Positions 50,911-60,046 of a stretch of 64,000 bases of DNA are shown piece by piece (within the stretch, counting starts at the first letter, position 1; each line of letters begins with the position of its first letter). The DNA comes from Arcticibacterium sp964021845 (GTDB taxonomy: Bacteria; Bacteroidota; Bacteroidia; Cytophagales; Spirosomataceae), in contig NZ_CAXHZC010000001.1 of the NCBI RefSeq assembly GCF_964021845.1, positions 1,054,001 through 1,118,000 on the forward strand, read 5' to 3'. The notes beneath the pieces are model-generated. The model was not told the DNA's origin. It saw only the letters and a program-made list of their open reading frames with translations, and searched no databases. The translations under genes and the position numbers were made by a program.

Positions 50911-52773
50911 TTAATCAAAAAGTGGCCAGTTCACCTTTATAAAGAAGGTTCTTGACATGGCTACATAATCAGGCGTAGTGTAAAATCCGCTGTAAGGCAG
51001 CCCCTGATTTAGGAAGTTAAAACTAAAAGCTAGCTTAACTCGCTTCACCACAAAATTGGTGTAAACATCTGCAACGGGTAAGCCCCATACTGGTTGGCTA
51101 TCTTGTAGGTGAAAACCTCTCAACAGTGGTGAATATCCATCTGCTTTATAAGCCGACCTAAAGTAAACATCTGTTCCTATGTATAAATGTAGCACCTTGG
51201 CGTAAAAAATGTGAAACTCTAGGTTTGTGTTATTTAATATCGTTGGAATTCTAAACACATCAGCATTATCTGCATGTGTTAGCACAAAACGGTTAGAGAA
51301 CTTAAAATTCTTCAACTGAATGCCTGTAAAGAGGTTAAGGTCATATAAAAATGCCTCGCTAGAAAGTTGCTGCGGAAGCAGTTCCTGGTCAAAATACAAA
51401 TGATTACTCACCAGATTAATTCTGGCACTAGGTTCAAACCAGAATTTACCCAAATCGAAGCGATACCTTCCTGAGGCTTCTGTATAGGTTACATTGCCGA
51501 AGTCATTTGCCCAATTGGCAACAGGACTAATGAAGTTTTGATTAAATAAATACGGTGGTTTGGTGACAAATTTAAAACCCAAGTCAAAGCCTTTGTACTT
51601 CAAATTCGCATTCAAATACACATTTGGTTTGGCTCCAAAGCCAATATAAAAGTCAGTGTTTAAATAACTGGTACTATCAGGAAGCCAATACCCTACGTTT
51701 CCTCCTGCCAAAATCTCCACTAAATTCTTTGGCTTTTGTAGGCCACTTTTAGCAGTGAAAGAGTAAATCCTATTCGTTAGGCCTACATTATACTTAAAAC
51801 CTTTATAAAAGCCCTTAAAACCAAATCTATTCTGAATATTATTGAAAAGGTAGAAGTTCTTCATTTTCTCCGCATAATTAGAATAGGTAGTATCCGGATA
51901 AATGTTGTAAACATTATTAGCAGCAATAAGCGTATCAGAATGGAAGTATTTCTGACGCTGCAAATCAAACGTATGGAAAACCTGAATCTCTTTAGAAAGC
52001 TGATATTGATGATATATATGGTAGTTATTCCATTTTTCTCTAGATTCTATTCCATTTAAAAGCTGCTGATAGTTGGTATTATAATTTCCTGCCAAGTCAG
52101 ACTTACTAATAAAGTCTACACCCTCTCGAGGTTCTATTCCGCCTTGCTCTATCTGTTTATGATTAAAATGTATCAGAGCTCCTAAGAAGGTGTATTTCCT
52201 GTCTTTTGAGGTAAAATTACTACTGAAGGTAACATCCCAATGGTCTACCAATCTATCTTCGCTGGTACTGGCAGAGTACTGTTTTGAAGACGCTATTCTG
52301 CCCATATCCAAAGTCAAATTCCAGTTTGGTTTTATATTTTGTGAATGCGTAAAGCCTACATTCATCAAACCATTTGAACTTTGCCTATATGCCATGTTTG
52401 TAAACGGCGACTTAGTATTGAAATACTTAATTTCTGAAGTCTTTGGCCCATAAAAAGCACCAAATGAATTTAAACCAGTTTCTGTAAAAGCATTATCAGG
52501 GGTTTGAAAAAGAATGTTTTTAGCCGCTGTTCCTTCGTTTCCTAAATCTTGCCAAAACCAACCGTTCGCTTTGTTAATAGTCATCAATCTGAAACCTTGA
52601 ATAAGCGTATCAGGATGAATAAGAATGGTGTCGTCTTCCAGAAAATTCTTTTCATATAAAAAACCAGTACTTGTAGGGCCGTAAACCTGTTTAGTGCTAT
52701 CGTCCAATATTTGGGCTTTGCCAAAGAAAGGAAAAAGAAAACCTATAAATAGTAGAAAGCGAATTTGCTTCAT
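50911..52773 (-). CDS. putative porin (PF14121-type outer-membrane barrel)
   Basis: 620 aa from the ATG at 52773; the TTG just before it is less likely. The signal peptide is IRFLLFIGFLFPFFGKAQ. Long alternating beta strands fill the rest, with NNHLYFDQELLPQQLSSEAFLYDLNLF and an aromatic end (FIKVNWPLFD). It fits the family of large Bacteroidota putative porins. It is monocistronic by spacing, followed by lpxK upstream on the same strand (28 nt). Confidence 0.85.
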   Translation of the reverse strand: MKQIRFLLFIGFLFPFFGKAQILDDSTKQVYGPTSTGFLYEKNFLEDDTILIHPDTLIQGFRLMTINKANGWFWQDLGNEGTAAKNILFQTPDNAFTETGLNSFGAFYGPKTSEIKYFNTKSPFTNMAYRQSSNGLMNVGFTHSQNIKPNWNLTLDMGRIASSKQYSASTSEDRLVDHWDVTFSSNFTSKDRKYTFLGALIHFNHKQIEQGGIEPREGVDFISKSDLAGNYNTNYQQLLNGIESREKWNNYHIYHQYQLSKEIQVFHTFDLQRQKYFHSDTLIAANNVYNIYPDTTYSNYAEKMKNFYLFNNIQNRFGFKGFYKGFKYNVGLTNRIYSFTAKSGLQKPKNLVEILAGGNVGYWLPDSTSYLNTDFYIGFGAKPNVYLNANLKYKGFDLGFKFVTKPPYLFNQNFISPVANWANDFGNVTYTEASGRYRFDLGKFWFEPSARINLVSNHLYFDQELLPQQLSSEAFLYDLNLFTGIQLKNFKFSNRFVLTHADNADVFRIPTILNNTNLEFHIFYAKVLHLYIGTDVYFRSAYKADGYSPLLRGFHLQDSQPVWGLPVADVYTNFVVKRVKLAFSFNFLNQGLPYSGFYTTPDYVAMSRTFFIKVNWPLFD

Positions 52774-52795
52774 CAAATGCAGTTAATTTCAGGGG

Positions 52796-52803
52796 CAAAT
52801 TTA
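52796..52803 (-). promoter_or_regulatory. candidate -7 box TAAATTTG (minus strand)
   Basis: An exact TAnnTTTG match 22 nt before the ATG at 52773. It overlaps the last codons of lpxK. Confidence 0.45.
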
Positions 52804-53856
52804 GCCATTATTTAAAGAACCCTTTTGCTCTTCAAAGCTTTTAAAAACCGTCTTAAGATTTCTTAAAAATTCAGCTTCTTTTGAAATAAAGGCCGAATCT
52901 AGTTTAAGAACGTAGACCTGCTTCTTTTCGTTTTCTGTTAGCAGATATTTTAGTTTGACATAATCCTTTTCTGTTGTCACTAGCGGTAGTTTTGGCATTT
53001 GCCTAAAAGCCTCTTCTATATTTTTGCGAGTGTAGGCGTGGTGGTCTGGATAAAAGTGCGTTTCTAGGCTTTTCCAGTTTTTATTTACTTCCTTTTCGAA
53101 AGATGCGTTATTAGCTATCCCGCTTGTCAGCTTCACATTTTCGCCGTTTCTTAATTCTTCTCCGAAGTTGTTTAACGGCAAAGCGAATTCCTGTTTACTA
53201 AAAAATAGTGTTTCCTCTGATTGTCCGTACTTATTTATTTCAGCAATAAAATGGGCTGCTATTTTAGCATTTGGCAAAGATTGTGCCTTAGTAATAATGA
53301 CTGCGTCTGCTCTTTTGGCTCCACTTCTAGCTTCTCTTAATCTACCCATGGGTAATAGATAATCTTTAAAAAATGGTTTTTCAAAAGTGCTTAGTAAAAC
53401 TAAAAAAGATGGTTTCACTTTTCGGTGCTGATAGATATCGTCAAAAAGAATAAGCTCTGTTTCTGGATATTTAAGAAGTATATTTTCAATACCAAGTTTT
53501 CTATTTTCTGAAACAAAGAACTTAGCCGTGCTTTCATGCCTTTGATAAAGCATTAAAATTTCATCACCCACTGTCTCAGTTGTGGCTTCGCTATTTACTT
53601 CTAAATAGCCTTTTGATTTTCTGCCATATCCCCTACTTAGTACAGCTATTTTTTTATCAGGAAAAGCTTTGATGAGATAACTAATGAATGGCGTTTTACC
53701 AGTACCACCTACCGACAAGTTTCCAACGCCTACACTGAAAACGGGTGGCTCGTAAACTTTAAAGATACCTTTATCAAAAAGAAAGTTTCTGATTTTGGTG
53801 ACAGCGTCATAAAGAATAGCAAATGGAAACAATAAAGTCTGTAAAAAACTTTTCAA
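52801..53856 (-). CDS. lpxK: tetraacyldisaccharide 4'-kinase LpxK
   Basis: 351 aa. Start codon is TTG at 53856, because an in-frame TAA lies directly before it. P-loop GNLSVGGTGKTPF (Walker A) near residue 45, SRGYGRKSKGYLEV, and LILFDDIYQHRKVKPSFLVLL, where the usual DDGFQHR motif reads DDIYQHR. The kinase phosphorylates the lipid A precursor at the 4' position, on the inner membrane. N-terminal hydrophobic stretch (FLQTLLFPFAILYD) anchors it. Divergent from the dipeptide epimerase. Confidence 0.92.
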   Translation of the reverse strand: MKSFLQTLLFPFAILYDAVTKIRNFLFDKGIFKVYEPPVFSVGVGNLSVGGTGKTPFISYLIKAFPDKKIAVLSRGYGRKSKGYLEVNSEATTETVGDEILMLYQRHESTAKFFVSENRKLGIENILLKYPETELILFDDIYQHRKVKPSFLVLLSTFEKPFFKDYLLPMGRLREARSGAKRADAVIITKAQSLPNAKIAAHFIAEINKYGQSEETLFFSKQEFALPLNNFGEELRNGENVKLTSGIANNASFEKEVNKNWKSLETHFYPDHHAYTRKNIEEAFRQMPKLPLVTTEKDYVKLKYLLTENEKKQVYVLKLDSAFISKEAEFLRNLKTVFKSFEEQKGSLNNG

Positions 53857-53883
53857 TTACGTAATTTCGTTTTTTTATAAAAT

Positions 53884-54969
53884 ATGCCTCTAAAAGCCTC
53901 TTATTGCAAACATACGTTAAATTTTAAATTTGACGCTGGTACTTCCCGTGGTATTCTAAAAACCAAGGATTCTTATTATATAAAGCTACATGATAGCCAA
54001 ACGCCTGAGACTTTTGGAGTTGGTGAAGCCGCTCCTTTAAAAGGGCTGTCTATTGATTATAAGCCTGAATTCGAGCCTTTTATTAAAGTTTTCTTAGAGA
54101 AGTTTAATACCGAAGGTTTAGAAAGTGCCGATATTCAGGCTGCACTTTCTTCAGAAATGTTTTTGTCTTGGCCCAGTATTCGTTTTGCTTTTGAAATGGC
54201 TTTACTGGATTTGCAAAATGGAGGGAAAAGAACCTACTTTCAAAATGCTTTTAGTGAGAAAAAGGACGCTATTGAGATAAATGGCCTGATATGGATGGGC
54301 GATGAGGCTTTTATGAGTCGTCAAATTATTGACAAGTTAAAGGCTGGTTTCAGAACTTTGAAAATGAAGATAGGAGCTATAGATTTTGATACAGAATATA
54401 AACTTCTCAAAAGCATCCGTTCCAATTTCCCTGCTGATGAACTTACGCTACGTGTGGATGCGAACGGGGCTTTTACCCTTGATGAAGCACAAGAAGTTTT
54501 AAAGGAATTGAAAAAGCTAGATATTCATTCTATAGAACAGCCTATTAAAGCAAATCAGTGGGAAAGTATGGCAAAGCTCTGCCAAGAAACACCTGTACCT
54601 ATCGCTTTAGATGAGGAATTGATAGGTATAAATGGGGCTGAGCAAAAAAAACTATTGGACGCTATAAAACCTCAGTTTTTGATTTTTAAACCTACCCTTT
54701 TAGGAGGTTTTGCAGCCACAGATAATTGGATTGATTTGGCTGCCAAGCAAAATATAGACTGGTGGATTACTTCTGCCTTGGAGGCCAATATTGGCTTAAA
54801 TGCTATTTGTCAATACACTTATTCTAAAAACAACCTTTTGCCGCAAGGACTAGGTACGGGTTCTCTCTTTGAAAACAATACGCCTAGCCCTTTAGATGTT
54901 TTTCAGGGTGCTATTAGCCTTGGAGGGAAAGACAAATGGGATTTGTCAGGTTTGGCGTTTGATAATTGA
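53884..54969 (+). CDS. dipeptide epimerase (L-Ala-D/L-Glu epimerase-like)
   Basis: 361 aa, enolase superfamily. N-terminal capping domain (~1-125), then a barrel with FRTLKMKIGAIDFDTE (catalytic KxK), LRVDANGAF, SIEQPI, IALDEELIG (metal-binding Asp, Glu, Asp) and FLIFKPTLLGG (second base Lys). It converts L-Ala-D-Glu from murein turnover to L-Ala-L-Glu; other dipeptides are possible. Its start is 27 nt from the divergent lpxK start. Confidence 0.88.
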   Translation: MPLKASYCKHTLNFKFDAGTSRGILKTKDSYYIKLHDSQTPETFGVGEAAPLKGLSIDYKPEFEPFIKVFLEKFNTEGLESADIQAALSSEMFLSWPSIRFAFEMALLDLQNGGKRTYFQNAFSEKKDAIEINGLIWMGDEAFMSRQIIDKLKAGFRTLKMKIGAIDFDTEYKLLKSIRSNFPADELTLRVDANGAFTLDEAQEVLKELKKLDIHSIEQPIKANQWESMAKLCQETPVPIALDEELIGINGAEQKKLLDAIKPQFLIFKPTLLGGFAATDNWIDLAAKQNIDWWITSALEANIGLNAICQYTYSKNNLLPQGLGTGSLFENNTPSPLDVFQGAISLGGKDKWDLSGLAFDN

Positions 54970-54975
54970 TTGGCA

Positions 54976-55878
54976 TTAAGCCAACCAATCAATCCCTTTT
55001 TTTAGGGCATCTAATGTTTTTTGTTCTTCTGAACCAGCTTCTGGTTCAAAGCAATATTCCCAGTTGGCTTGTGGTGGTAAACTCATCAAAATGGATTCAG
55101 TTCTCCCGCCAGTTACTAAGCCAAATTTGGTACCTCTATCCCAAACTAAATTGAACTCTACGTATCTACCTCTTCTCAAATACTGCCACCCTTTATTTTT
55201 CTGCGTATAAGCTTTGTCTTTATTGATAGTCATCAAATGACAATAGGTGGGAGCGAAAACTTGCCCAACTTCTTTTACGAATTCAAAAATTTGGGCTTTG
55301 CTTAAGTTCAAGCTCTTCTCATTAAGGTGGTCGAAGAAAATTCCGCCTACTCCCCTAGTCTCGTCTCTATGTGGTAAATAGAAATAGTCGTCGGCTCTTA
55401 CTTTGAATGTTTGATAAAAATCAACACTATGTTTGTCACAAACAGTTTTTAGCTGTTCATGAAACCATTTGGCTTGTTCTTGATTAATATAATGCGGTGT
55501 CAGGTCTATACCGCCGCCAAACCAATAGGTGCCATTTGAAAGCTCAAAATAACGCACATTCATGTGAATAATAGGCACCATAGGGTTTCTAGGATGCTGC
55601 ACTATAGAAACGCCTGTGGCAAAGAAATCGGCATCTTCATTAATTTTCAAGGCCTTTTTCATGTCTACGCCTAGTGCACCTTCTACCCCAGAGAAATTGA
55701 CACCGCCTTTTTCTAAAATAGCACCATGCTGAATTAATCTTGTGCGACCACCACCACCAGTTTTATGTTCCCATAAATCTTCTTGGAATGTGGCTTGACC
55801 ATCGGTTTGCTCTAGTTGAGCACAAATATCGTCTTGTAAGGATTTAAAAAACTCCTCTATTTCGTTTCTATTTATCAT
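54976..55878 (-). CDS. hemF: oxygen-dependent coproporphyrinogen-III oxidase
   Basis: 300 aa. Motifs: GGGGRTRLIQHGAILEKGGVNFS, IIHMNVRYFELSNGTYWFGGGIDLTPHY (the family signature), GVGGIFFDHL and NLVWDRGTKFGLVTGGRTESILMSLPP at the end. It decarboxylates two propionates of coproporphyrinogen III in haem synthesis, with O2. Haem is needed by cytochromes such as that at 17013. Monocistronic, convergent with the epimerase. Confidence 0.95.
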   Translation of the reverse strand: MINRNEIEEFFKSLQDDICAQLEQTDGQATFQEDLWEHKTGGGGRTRLIQHGAILEKGGVNFSGVEGALGVDMKKALKINEDADFFATGVSIVQHPRNPMVPIIHMNVRYFELSNGTYWFGGGIDLTPHYINQEQAKWFHEQLKTVCDKHSVDFYQTFKVRADDYFYLPHRDETRGVGGIFFDHLNEKSLNLSKAQIFEFVKEVGQVFAPTYCHLMTINKDKAYTQKNKGWQYLRRGRYVEFNLVWDRGTKFGLVTGGRTESILMSLPPQANWEYCFEPEAGSEEQKTLDALKKGIDWLA

Positions 55879-55896
55879 AGTTCATTAATTGCTTTG

Positions 55897-55904
55897 CAAA
55901 ATTA
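55897..55904 (-). promoter_or_regulatory. candidate hemF -7 box TAATTTTG (minus strand)
   Basis: A TAnnTTTG match on the minus strand, 18 nt before the ATG at 55878. Confidence 0.45.
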
Positions 55905-55979
55905 GGAAAAGAATTGGCAGGGCTTTGTATGTTTGTACCTGATGTTAATGTCCTTTGTGATTAGATAAATCAAAAAACG

Positions 55980-57032
55980 ATGTCAATAATTAACTCTTTA
56001 GTAAGAGAACACCTGTTAGCCCTAAAACCATACAGCTCCGCCAGAGACGAATACACCGGAAAAAAAGGTGTTTTTTTGGATGCCAATGAAAATCCATATG
56101 GCTCCGTGGCCGGTAAAGATCTTAATAGATATCCTGACCCGCATCAAAGGCAAATCAAGGATAAATTAGCTCTTTTAAAAGGCTGTTATCCCGAGCAAAT
56201 ATTCTTAGGAAACGGCTCAGATGAGGCCATAGATTTAATTATAAAGGCTGTTTGCGAACCTAAAGTAGACAATATACTCCTGCTACCACCTACTTACGGC
56301 ATGTATGAAGTATGTGCTAATATTCAGCAAGTAGAAACCAGAAAGAGTGTTTTGACTGAAACATATCAGCCAGACTTGGTTGACATTAGTAAAAAGGTAG
56401 ATGCTCATACTAAAGCCATTTGGGTCTGTTCGCCTAATAACCCAACGGGTAATTTGATAGATGGTGCCATTATTGAAATTTTGCTGAAAGCTTATCCTAA
56501 CATTTTAATTGTGGTGGATGAGGCTTATATAGATTTTGCTGATGTACCTTCTTTTATAGGTAGAATGGGCGAATATGATAACCTAGTGGTGCTCCAAACT
56601 TTCTCTAAAGCTTGGGGAATGGCAGGTTTAAGAGTCGGAATGGCTTTTGCTCATGTGGATTTGATAAAAATCTTGAATAAGATTAAATATCCTTATAACC
56701 TTAATTTGGAGTCGCAGCGACTGATATTGGAGGCTCTTGATAATGTAGAAAAGAAAGATAAATACGTAGAAAAGATATTGACAGAGCGTTTCAGGCTCTT
56801 CAAAAAACTGATGGAGCTTTCTATAGTGCGTCAGATTTATCCTTCAGATTCTAACCAACTTTTAGTGAAATTTCATGATGCCAAGGCTGTTTTTAACTAC
56901 CTGATTAAGAAAAAGGTAATAGTGAGAGACCGAACCAATGTTACACTCTGTGACGACTGCCTAAGAATAAGTATAGGAAGAGGCAAAGAAAACAGGGCTT
57001 TAATGGCTGAGCTGGAGGCTTTTCAGGCTTAG
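55980..57032 (+). CDS. hisC: histidinol-phosphate aminotransferase
   Basis: 350 aa PLP enzyme, fold type I. Motifs: FLDANENPYGS, LGNGSDEAIDLIIKAV, WVCSPNNPTGN, VVDEAYIDFAD and QTFSKAWGMAGLRVG (Schiff-base Lys). Transfers an amino group to imidazole acetol-phosphate in histidine synthesis. It is outside a his operon here. Ends at a terminator 25 nt downstream. Confidence 0.92.
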   Translation: MSIINSLVREHLLALKPYSSARDEYTGKKGVFLDANENPYGSVAGKDLNRYPDPHQRQIKDKLALLKGCYPEQIFLGNGSDEAIDLIIKAVCEPKVDNILLLPPTYGMYEVCANIQQVETRKSVLTETYQPDLVDISKKVDAHTKAIWVCSPNNPTGNLIDGAIIEILLKAYPNILIVVDEAYIDFADVPSFIGRMGEYDNLVVLQTFSKAWGMAGLRVGMAFAHVDLIKILNKIKYPYNLNLESQRLILEALDNVEKKDKYVEKILTERFRLFKKLMELSIVRQIYPSDSNQLLVKFHDAKAVFNYLIKKKVIVRDRTNVTLCDDCLRISIGRGKENRALMAELEAFQA

Positions 57033-57057
57033 AATCTTCTTCTATAATATTAGTTTT

Positions 57058-57089
57058 AAGCAGTTGTTTCTTTATTGGAGCAGCTGCTT
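57058..57089 (+). terminator. rho-independent terminator of hisC
   Basis: An 11-bp stem (AAGCAGTTGTT / AGCAGCTGCTT, with two T-G wobbles) with a 10-nt loop and a T-run. Confidence 0.8.
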
Positions 57090-57187
57090 TTTTGTTTGAG
57101 CCTATTTCTGGCAAAATAAACGCAAAACCACCTCCAATAATTTTAGCATTTTTTGCTAAATATCCTCCAATGGTTCATCTTTGAGGC

Positions 57188-57397
57188 ATGGTAAAAGAAG
57201 TGACATTAAGAGAAGCAAATGAGCTCCTAAAAGCGGGTAAAATTCTTAGGATGTTGGGTCCCGATGTGATAACTATCAGGAAATTAGGAGCGGAATGTTA
57301 TGTATTTCATAATGATAATCAACGAGTGGCATTCATAATGGATGGGGCTAAAACTGTCAATATCTTAAATCAAAATACTTTTTATTTTGAAGGTTGA
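57188..57397 (+). CDS. small hypothetical protein
   Basis: 69 aa (MVKEVTLREANELLKAGKIL), with an alternating beta pattern (ECYVFHNDNQRVAFIMDG). Cytosolic and of unknown function. The frame is small but has coding-like codon use and sits alone between terminator and transporter. Confidence 0.5.
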   Translation: MVKEVTLREANELLKAGKILRMLGPDVITIRKLGAECYVFHNDNQRVAFIMDGAKTVNILNQNTFYFEG

Positions 57398-57608
57398 AGG
57401 TTTCTCAAAATTATAGTTTGTTTTGATAATCGTAAATAAGCCTTTCTCCGAATTTTGAAGACTGCTTGGTATTGTGATTTCTAAAGACTCCATAAAAAAG
57501 AATAATCCGCGACAGATAAGTACGATAAAAAGATATTTCTTCCCTATCTTTTGGTCGAAACCCCAGTATTCTAAAGAACTAACCATTATATCTTAATAAA
57601 GTCTAATA

Positions 57609-59084
57609 ATGAAGCCTAATCAAAAAAGCATATTCCTAATACTAGGGCCCTTACTGTTTATATTTTTACAGTTTTTTGAGCCACCCAAAGGAATGTCGGC
57701 CAGTGCATACAGTTTGCTTTCTATTACGCTTTGGATGGCTATTTGGTGGGTTACAGAATCTGTGCCGATAGCCGTCACAGCTTTACTCCCTATTGTACTA
57801 TTTCCACTAACAGGGGCTATTGACATAGCAACTACCACAGCTTCTTATGGGCATAAATATGTCTTTCTTTACATGGGAGGCTTTATTCTTGCCATTGCTA
57901 TTGAAAAATGGAACTTACATAAACGCATTGCTCTGCATATCATTAAAATCATAGGTACCGACGTTTCCAAAATCATTTTGGGCTTTATGGTGGCCACGGC
58001 ACTGCTATCTATGTGGATTTCTAATACAGCCACGGCCGTTATGATGCTGCCCATCGGCATGTCTATAGTGGCACAGTTGCAAGACAATCCTAATACGGAA
58101 GAAAACGAAAACTTGATTTTTGGGAAAGCTCTGATGCTAAGCATAGCTTATAGTGCCTCCATAGGCGGTATGGCTACACTTATTGGAACGCCGCCTAACT
58201 TGGTTTTTGCGGGTTATGTAGAGGAAGTCTATCAAATTGAAATCACTTTTTTCCAGTGGCTAAAGTTTGGTTTACCTATTGCTCTTCCGCTTATGGTAAT
58301 TGCCTGGATATACTTAACCAAATTTGCCTTTACCTTTAAGCAGAAGGAGTTTCCGGGTGGCAAACAAGAGATAAATAGGCTCTTAACGGCTCTTGGCCCT
58401 ATGAAACGAGAAGAAAAACTAGTGTCTATTGTCTTTCTATTAACTGCTTTGAGCTGGATAACACGTTCTTTTATTTTAGAGAAATTCTTCCCCGGTATTG
58501 ACGACACCATCATAGCCATGATATCTGGCGTGGTATTATTTATGATACCGGCTTCTGGCGGAAAAGAGCGTTTAATTGACTGGGAAGATGCCGTTAAATT
58601 GCCTTGGGGCATTATTTTGCTCTTTGGAGGGGGCATGGCACTGGCAGCAGGATTTCAAATCACGGGATTAGCAGCCTGGTTAGGTTCTCAAATGTCTATG
58701 CTTCAGGGCTTGTCATTGATTTTACTGGTATTGGTAGTCATAACATTGGTTAATTTTTTCACAGAGTTTACTTCTAATTTGGCTACCACCGCCATGTTAC
58801 TGCCAATACTGGCACCTATAGCTATTTCATTAAATGTGAATCCTTATATCTTGATGGTATCTTGTACCATAGCGGCTTCTTGTGCATTTATGATGCCTGT
58901 GGCCACACCGCCAAACGCCGTTGTGTTTGGCTCTGGTTATTTAAGAATACCAGACATGATTAAAAGTGGCATCTGGATGAACATTCTATCCATTTTATTC
59001 CTGACCATCATGGTTTATTATATGCTACCGCTAGTTTGGGGATTTGATGTTGGGGATTTTACGGAATTTGTTAGGGGGAAGTGA
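57609..59084 (+). CDS. SLC13/DASS family anion:sodium symporter
   Basis: 491 aa with about 11-13 transmembrane helices. Motifs: MAIWWVTESVPIAVTALLPIVLFPLTG near the start, WISNTATAVMMLPIG in the first half (SNT), GGMATLIGTPPNLVFAG, and EFTSNLATTAMLLPIL plus PVATPPNAVVFGSGYL in the second (SNxAT). Such proteins import dicarboxylates, citrate or sulfate with Na+. The gene is complete; the last 184 bp recur at 59759 and part of them at 63096. Confidence 0.93.
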   Translation: MKPNQKSIFLILGPLLFIFLQFFEPPKGMSASAYSLLSITLWMAIWWVTESVPIAVTALLPIVLFPLTGAIDIATTTASYGHKYVFLYMGGFILAIAIEKWNLHKRIALHIIKIIGTDVSKIILGFMVATALLSMWISNTATAVMMLPIGMSIVAQLQDNPNTEENENLIFGKALMLSIAYSASIGGMATLIGTPPNLVFAGYVEEVYQIEITFFQWLKFGLPIALPLMVIAWIYLTKFAFTFKQKEFPGGKQEINRLLTALGPMKREEKLVSIVFLLTALSWITRSFILEKFFPGIDDTIIAMISGVVLFMIPASGGKERLIDWEDAVKLPWGIILLFGGGMALAAGFQITGLAAWLGSQMSMLQGLSLILLVLVVITLVNFFTEFTSNLATTAMLLPILAPIAISLNVNPYILMVSCTIAASCAFMMPVATPPNAVVFGSGYLRIPDMIKSGIWMNILSILFLTIMVYYMLPLVWGFDVGDFTEFVRGK

Positions 59085-59086
59085 GA
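58903..59086 (+). repeat. transporter 3' end, copy 1 (in the intact gene)
   Basis: The last ~180 bp of the transporter plus GTGAGA. It is the same length as copy 2 (184 bp, no gap). Copy 3 matches only the final 123 bp. Confidence 0.9.
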
Positions 59087-59094
59087 AGAAGCTT

Positions 59095-59412
59095 TTACTT
59101 CGTTCGTTTAATTTTTGTTGGGTTTTGTCGGGTATCAAAAACGTCAGCAATTTTTATAAATCCGTTTTCAGTATCCACATAATAAATCAACTTATAGCTT
59201 TTGAATATTAAATAACGATAATGAATATCTCTTTCTTTAAGAAGCTCTTCTTCTTGTCCAATTAATGGTGATTTTCTTAATTTTTCGGGTTCGTTAACAA
59301 TTCCTTGCAGAAGTTTTTTAGCAATTTGAGGACTTGCTTTCTTTTCGTAATACGCGTAAATTTTATCAAGTTGATTTTCAGCAAATTCAGACCAAATAAC
59401 TTTTAAAGCCAT
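59095..59412 (-). CDS. RelE/ParE-family toxin
   Basis: 105 aa, full family length (ALKVIWSEFAENQLDKIYAYYE, LIFKSYKLIYYVDTENGFIKI, DVFDTRQNPTKI at the C-terminus). Type II toxins of this fold cut mRNA on the ribosome or poison gyrase. Its ATG overlaps the antitoxin stop by 1 nt (TAATG). It lies between copies 1 and 2 of the transporter 3' end. Confidence 0.88.
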   Translation of the reverse strand: MALKVIWSEFAENQLDKIYAYYEKKASPQIAKKLLQGIVNEPEKLRKSPLIGQEEELLKERDIHYRYLIFKSYKLIYYVDTENGFIKIADVFDTRQNPTKIKRTK

Positions 59413-59645
59413 TATTGATACTTAGCTAAAAGTTCAGAACTGCTTTTAAATCTGTTGTTTTGGAAATCAGATTCCGATTGGTCAATTCTCTTATTCAGGT
59501 CATCTTGAGTCATAGGTTCAAATATTGATTCGTCAGGAGCAATATTTTCTTTTCTCAAAATTTTTTCTAGGCGAGAAACAACTTCTTCACTTTGAATTTT
59601 TAAAAATTCTTGTACAAATTCTATTTTTCGAGCTTCTAAATTCAT
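59412..59645 (-). CDS. type II antitoxin
   Basis: 77 aa from the ATG at 59645 (MNLEARKIEFVQEFLKIQSEEVVSRLEKI); a longer frame to 59711 adds a Phe-rich stretch and is less likely. Helical, with a C-terminal tail (SESDFQNNRFKSSSELLAKYQ) that would wrap the toxin. It is the first gene of the TA pair and should repress it. Confidence 0.82.
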   Translation of the reverse strand: MNLEARKIEFVQEFLKIQSEEVVSRLEKILRKENIAPDESIFEPMTQDDLNKRIDQSESDFQNNRFKSSSELLAKYQ

Positions 59646-59758
59646 TTTGTTCAGCTTTTTATCAAATATAAAGAATTCTAAATTTAATCTTCCTTTTTCT
59701 TGAATTGACAAACGTTAGAATATTTGCTACTGTCTGCAACATTTTATGATACTCTCTA

Positions 59759-59942
59759 CCACACCGCCAAATGCCGTGGTGTTTGGCTCTGGTTATTTAA
59801 GAATTCCCGATATGATTAAAAGTGGTATCTGGATGAACATTCTGTCCATTTTGTTCCTCACCATGATGGTTTATTATATGCTACCGCTAGTTTGGGGCTT
59901 TGATGTTGGGGATTTTACGGAGTTTGTTAGAGCGAAGTGAGA
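59759..59942 (+). pseudogene. transporter 3' end, copy 2 (fragment)
   Basis: 184 bp aligned without gaps to copy 1. By hand count 14 bases differ, 12 of them synonymous. It encodes the last ~60 residues (TPPNAVVFGSGYLRIPDM...) with a stop, but has no start of its own. It lies between the TA pair and the SDR/Crp block. Confidence 0.9.
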
Positions 59943-59945
59943 CTG

Positions 59946-59982
59946 ATAAACCACCACGGACATAAAGTCTGTGGTGGTTTAT
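59946..59982. terminator. long hairpin after copy 2
   Basis: A 16-bp stem (59946-59961 with 59967-59982, one wobble) with a 5-nt ATAAA loop. It follows directly on copy 2. T-run is weak, so it may be a structural boundary as well as a terminator. Confidence 0.65.
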
Positions 59983-60046
59983 ATCTTAAAACTATAGGTG
60001 TCTTGGCCTAGTTGGTTTAACTCTGTCCTTTTTCGAAGAGCTATTA

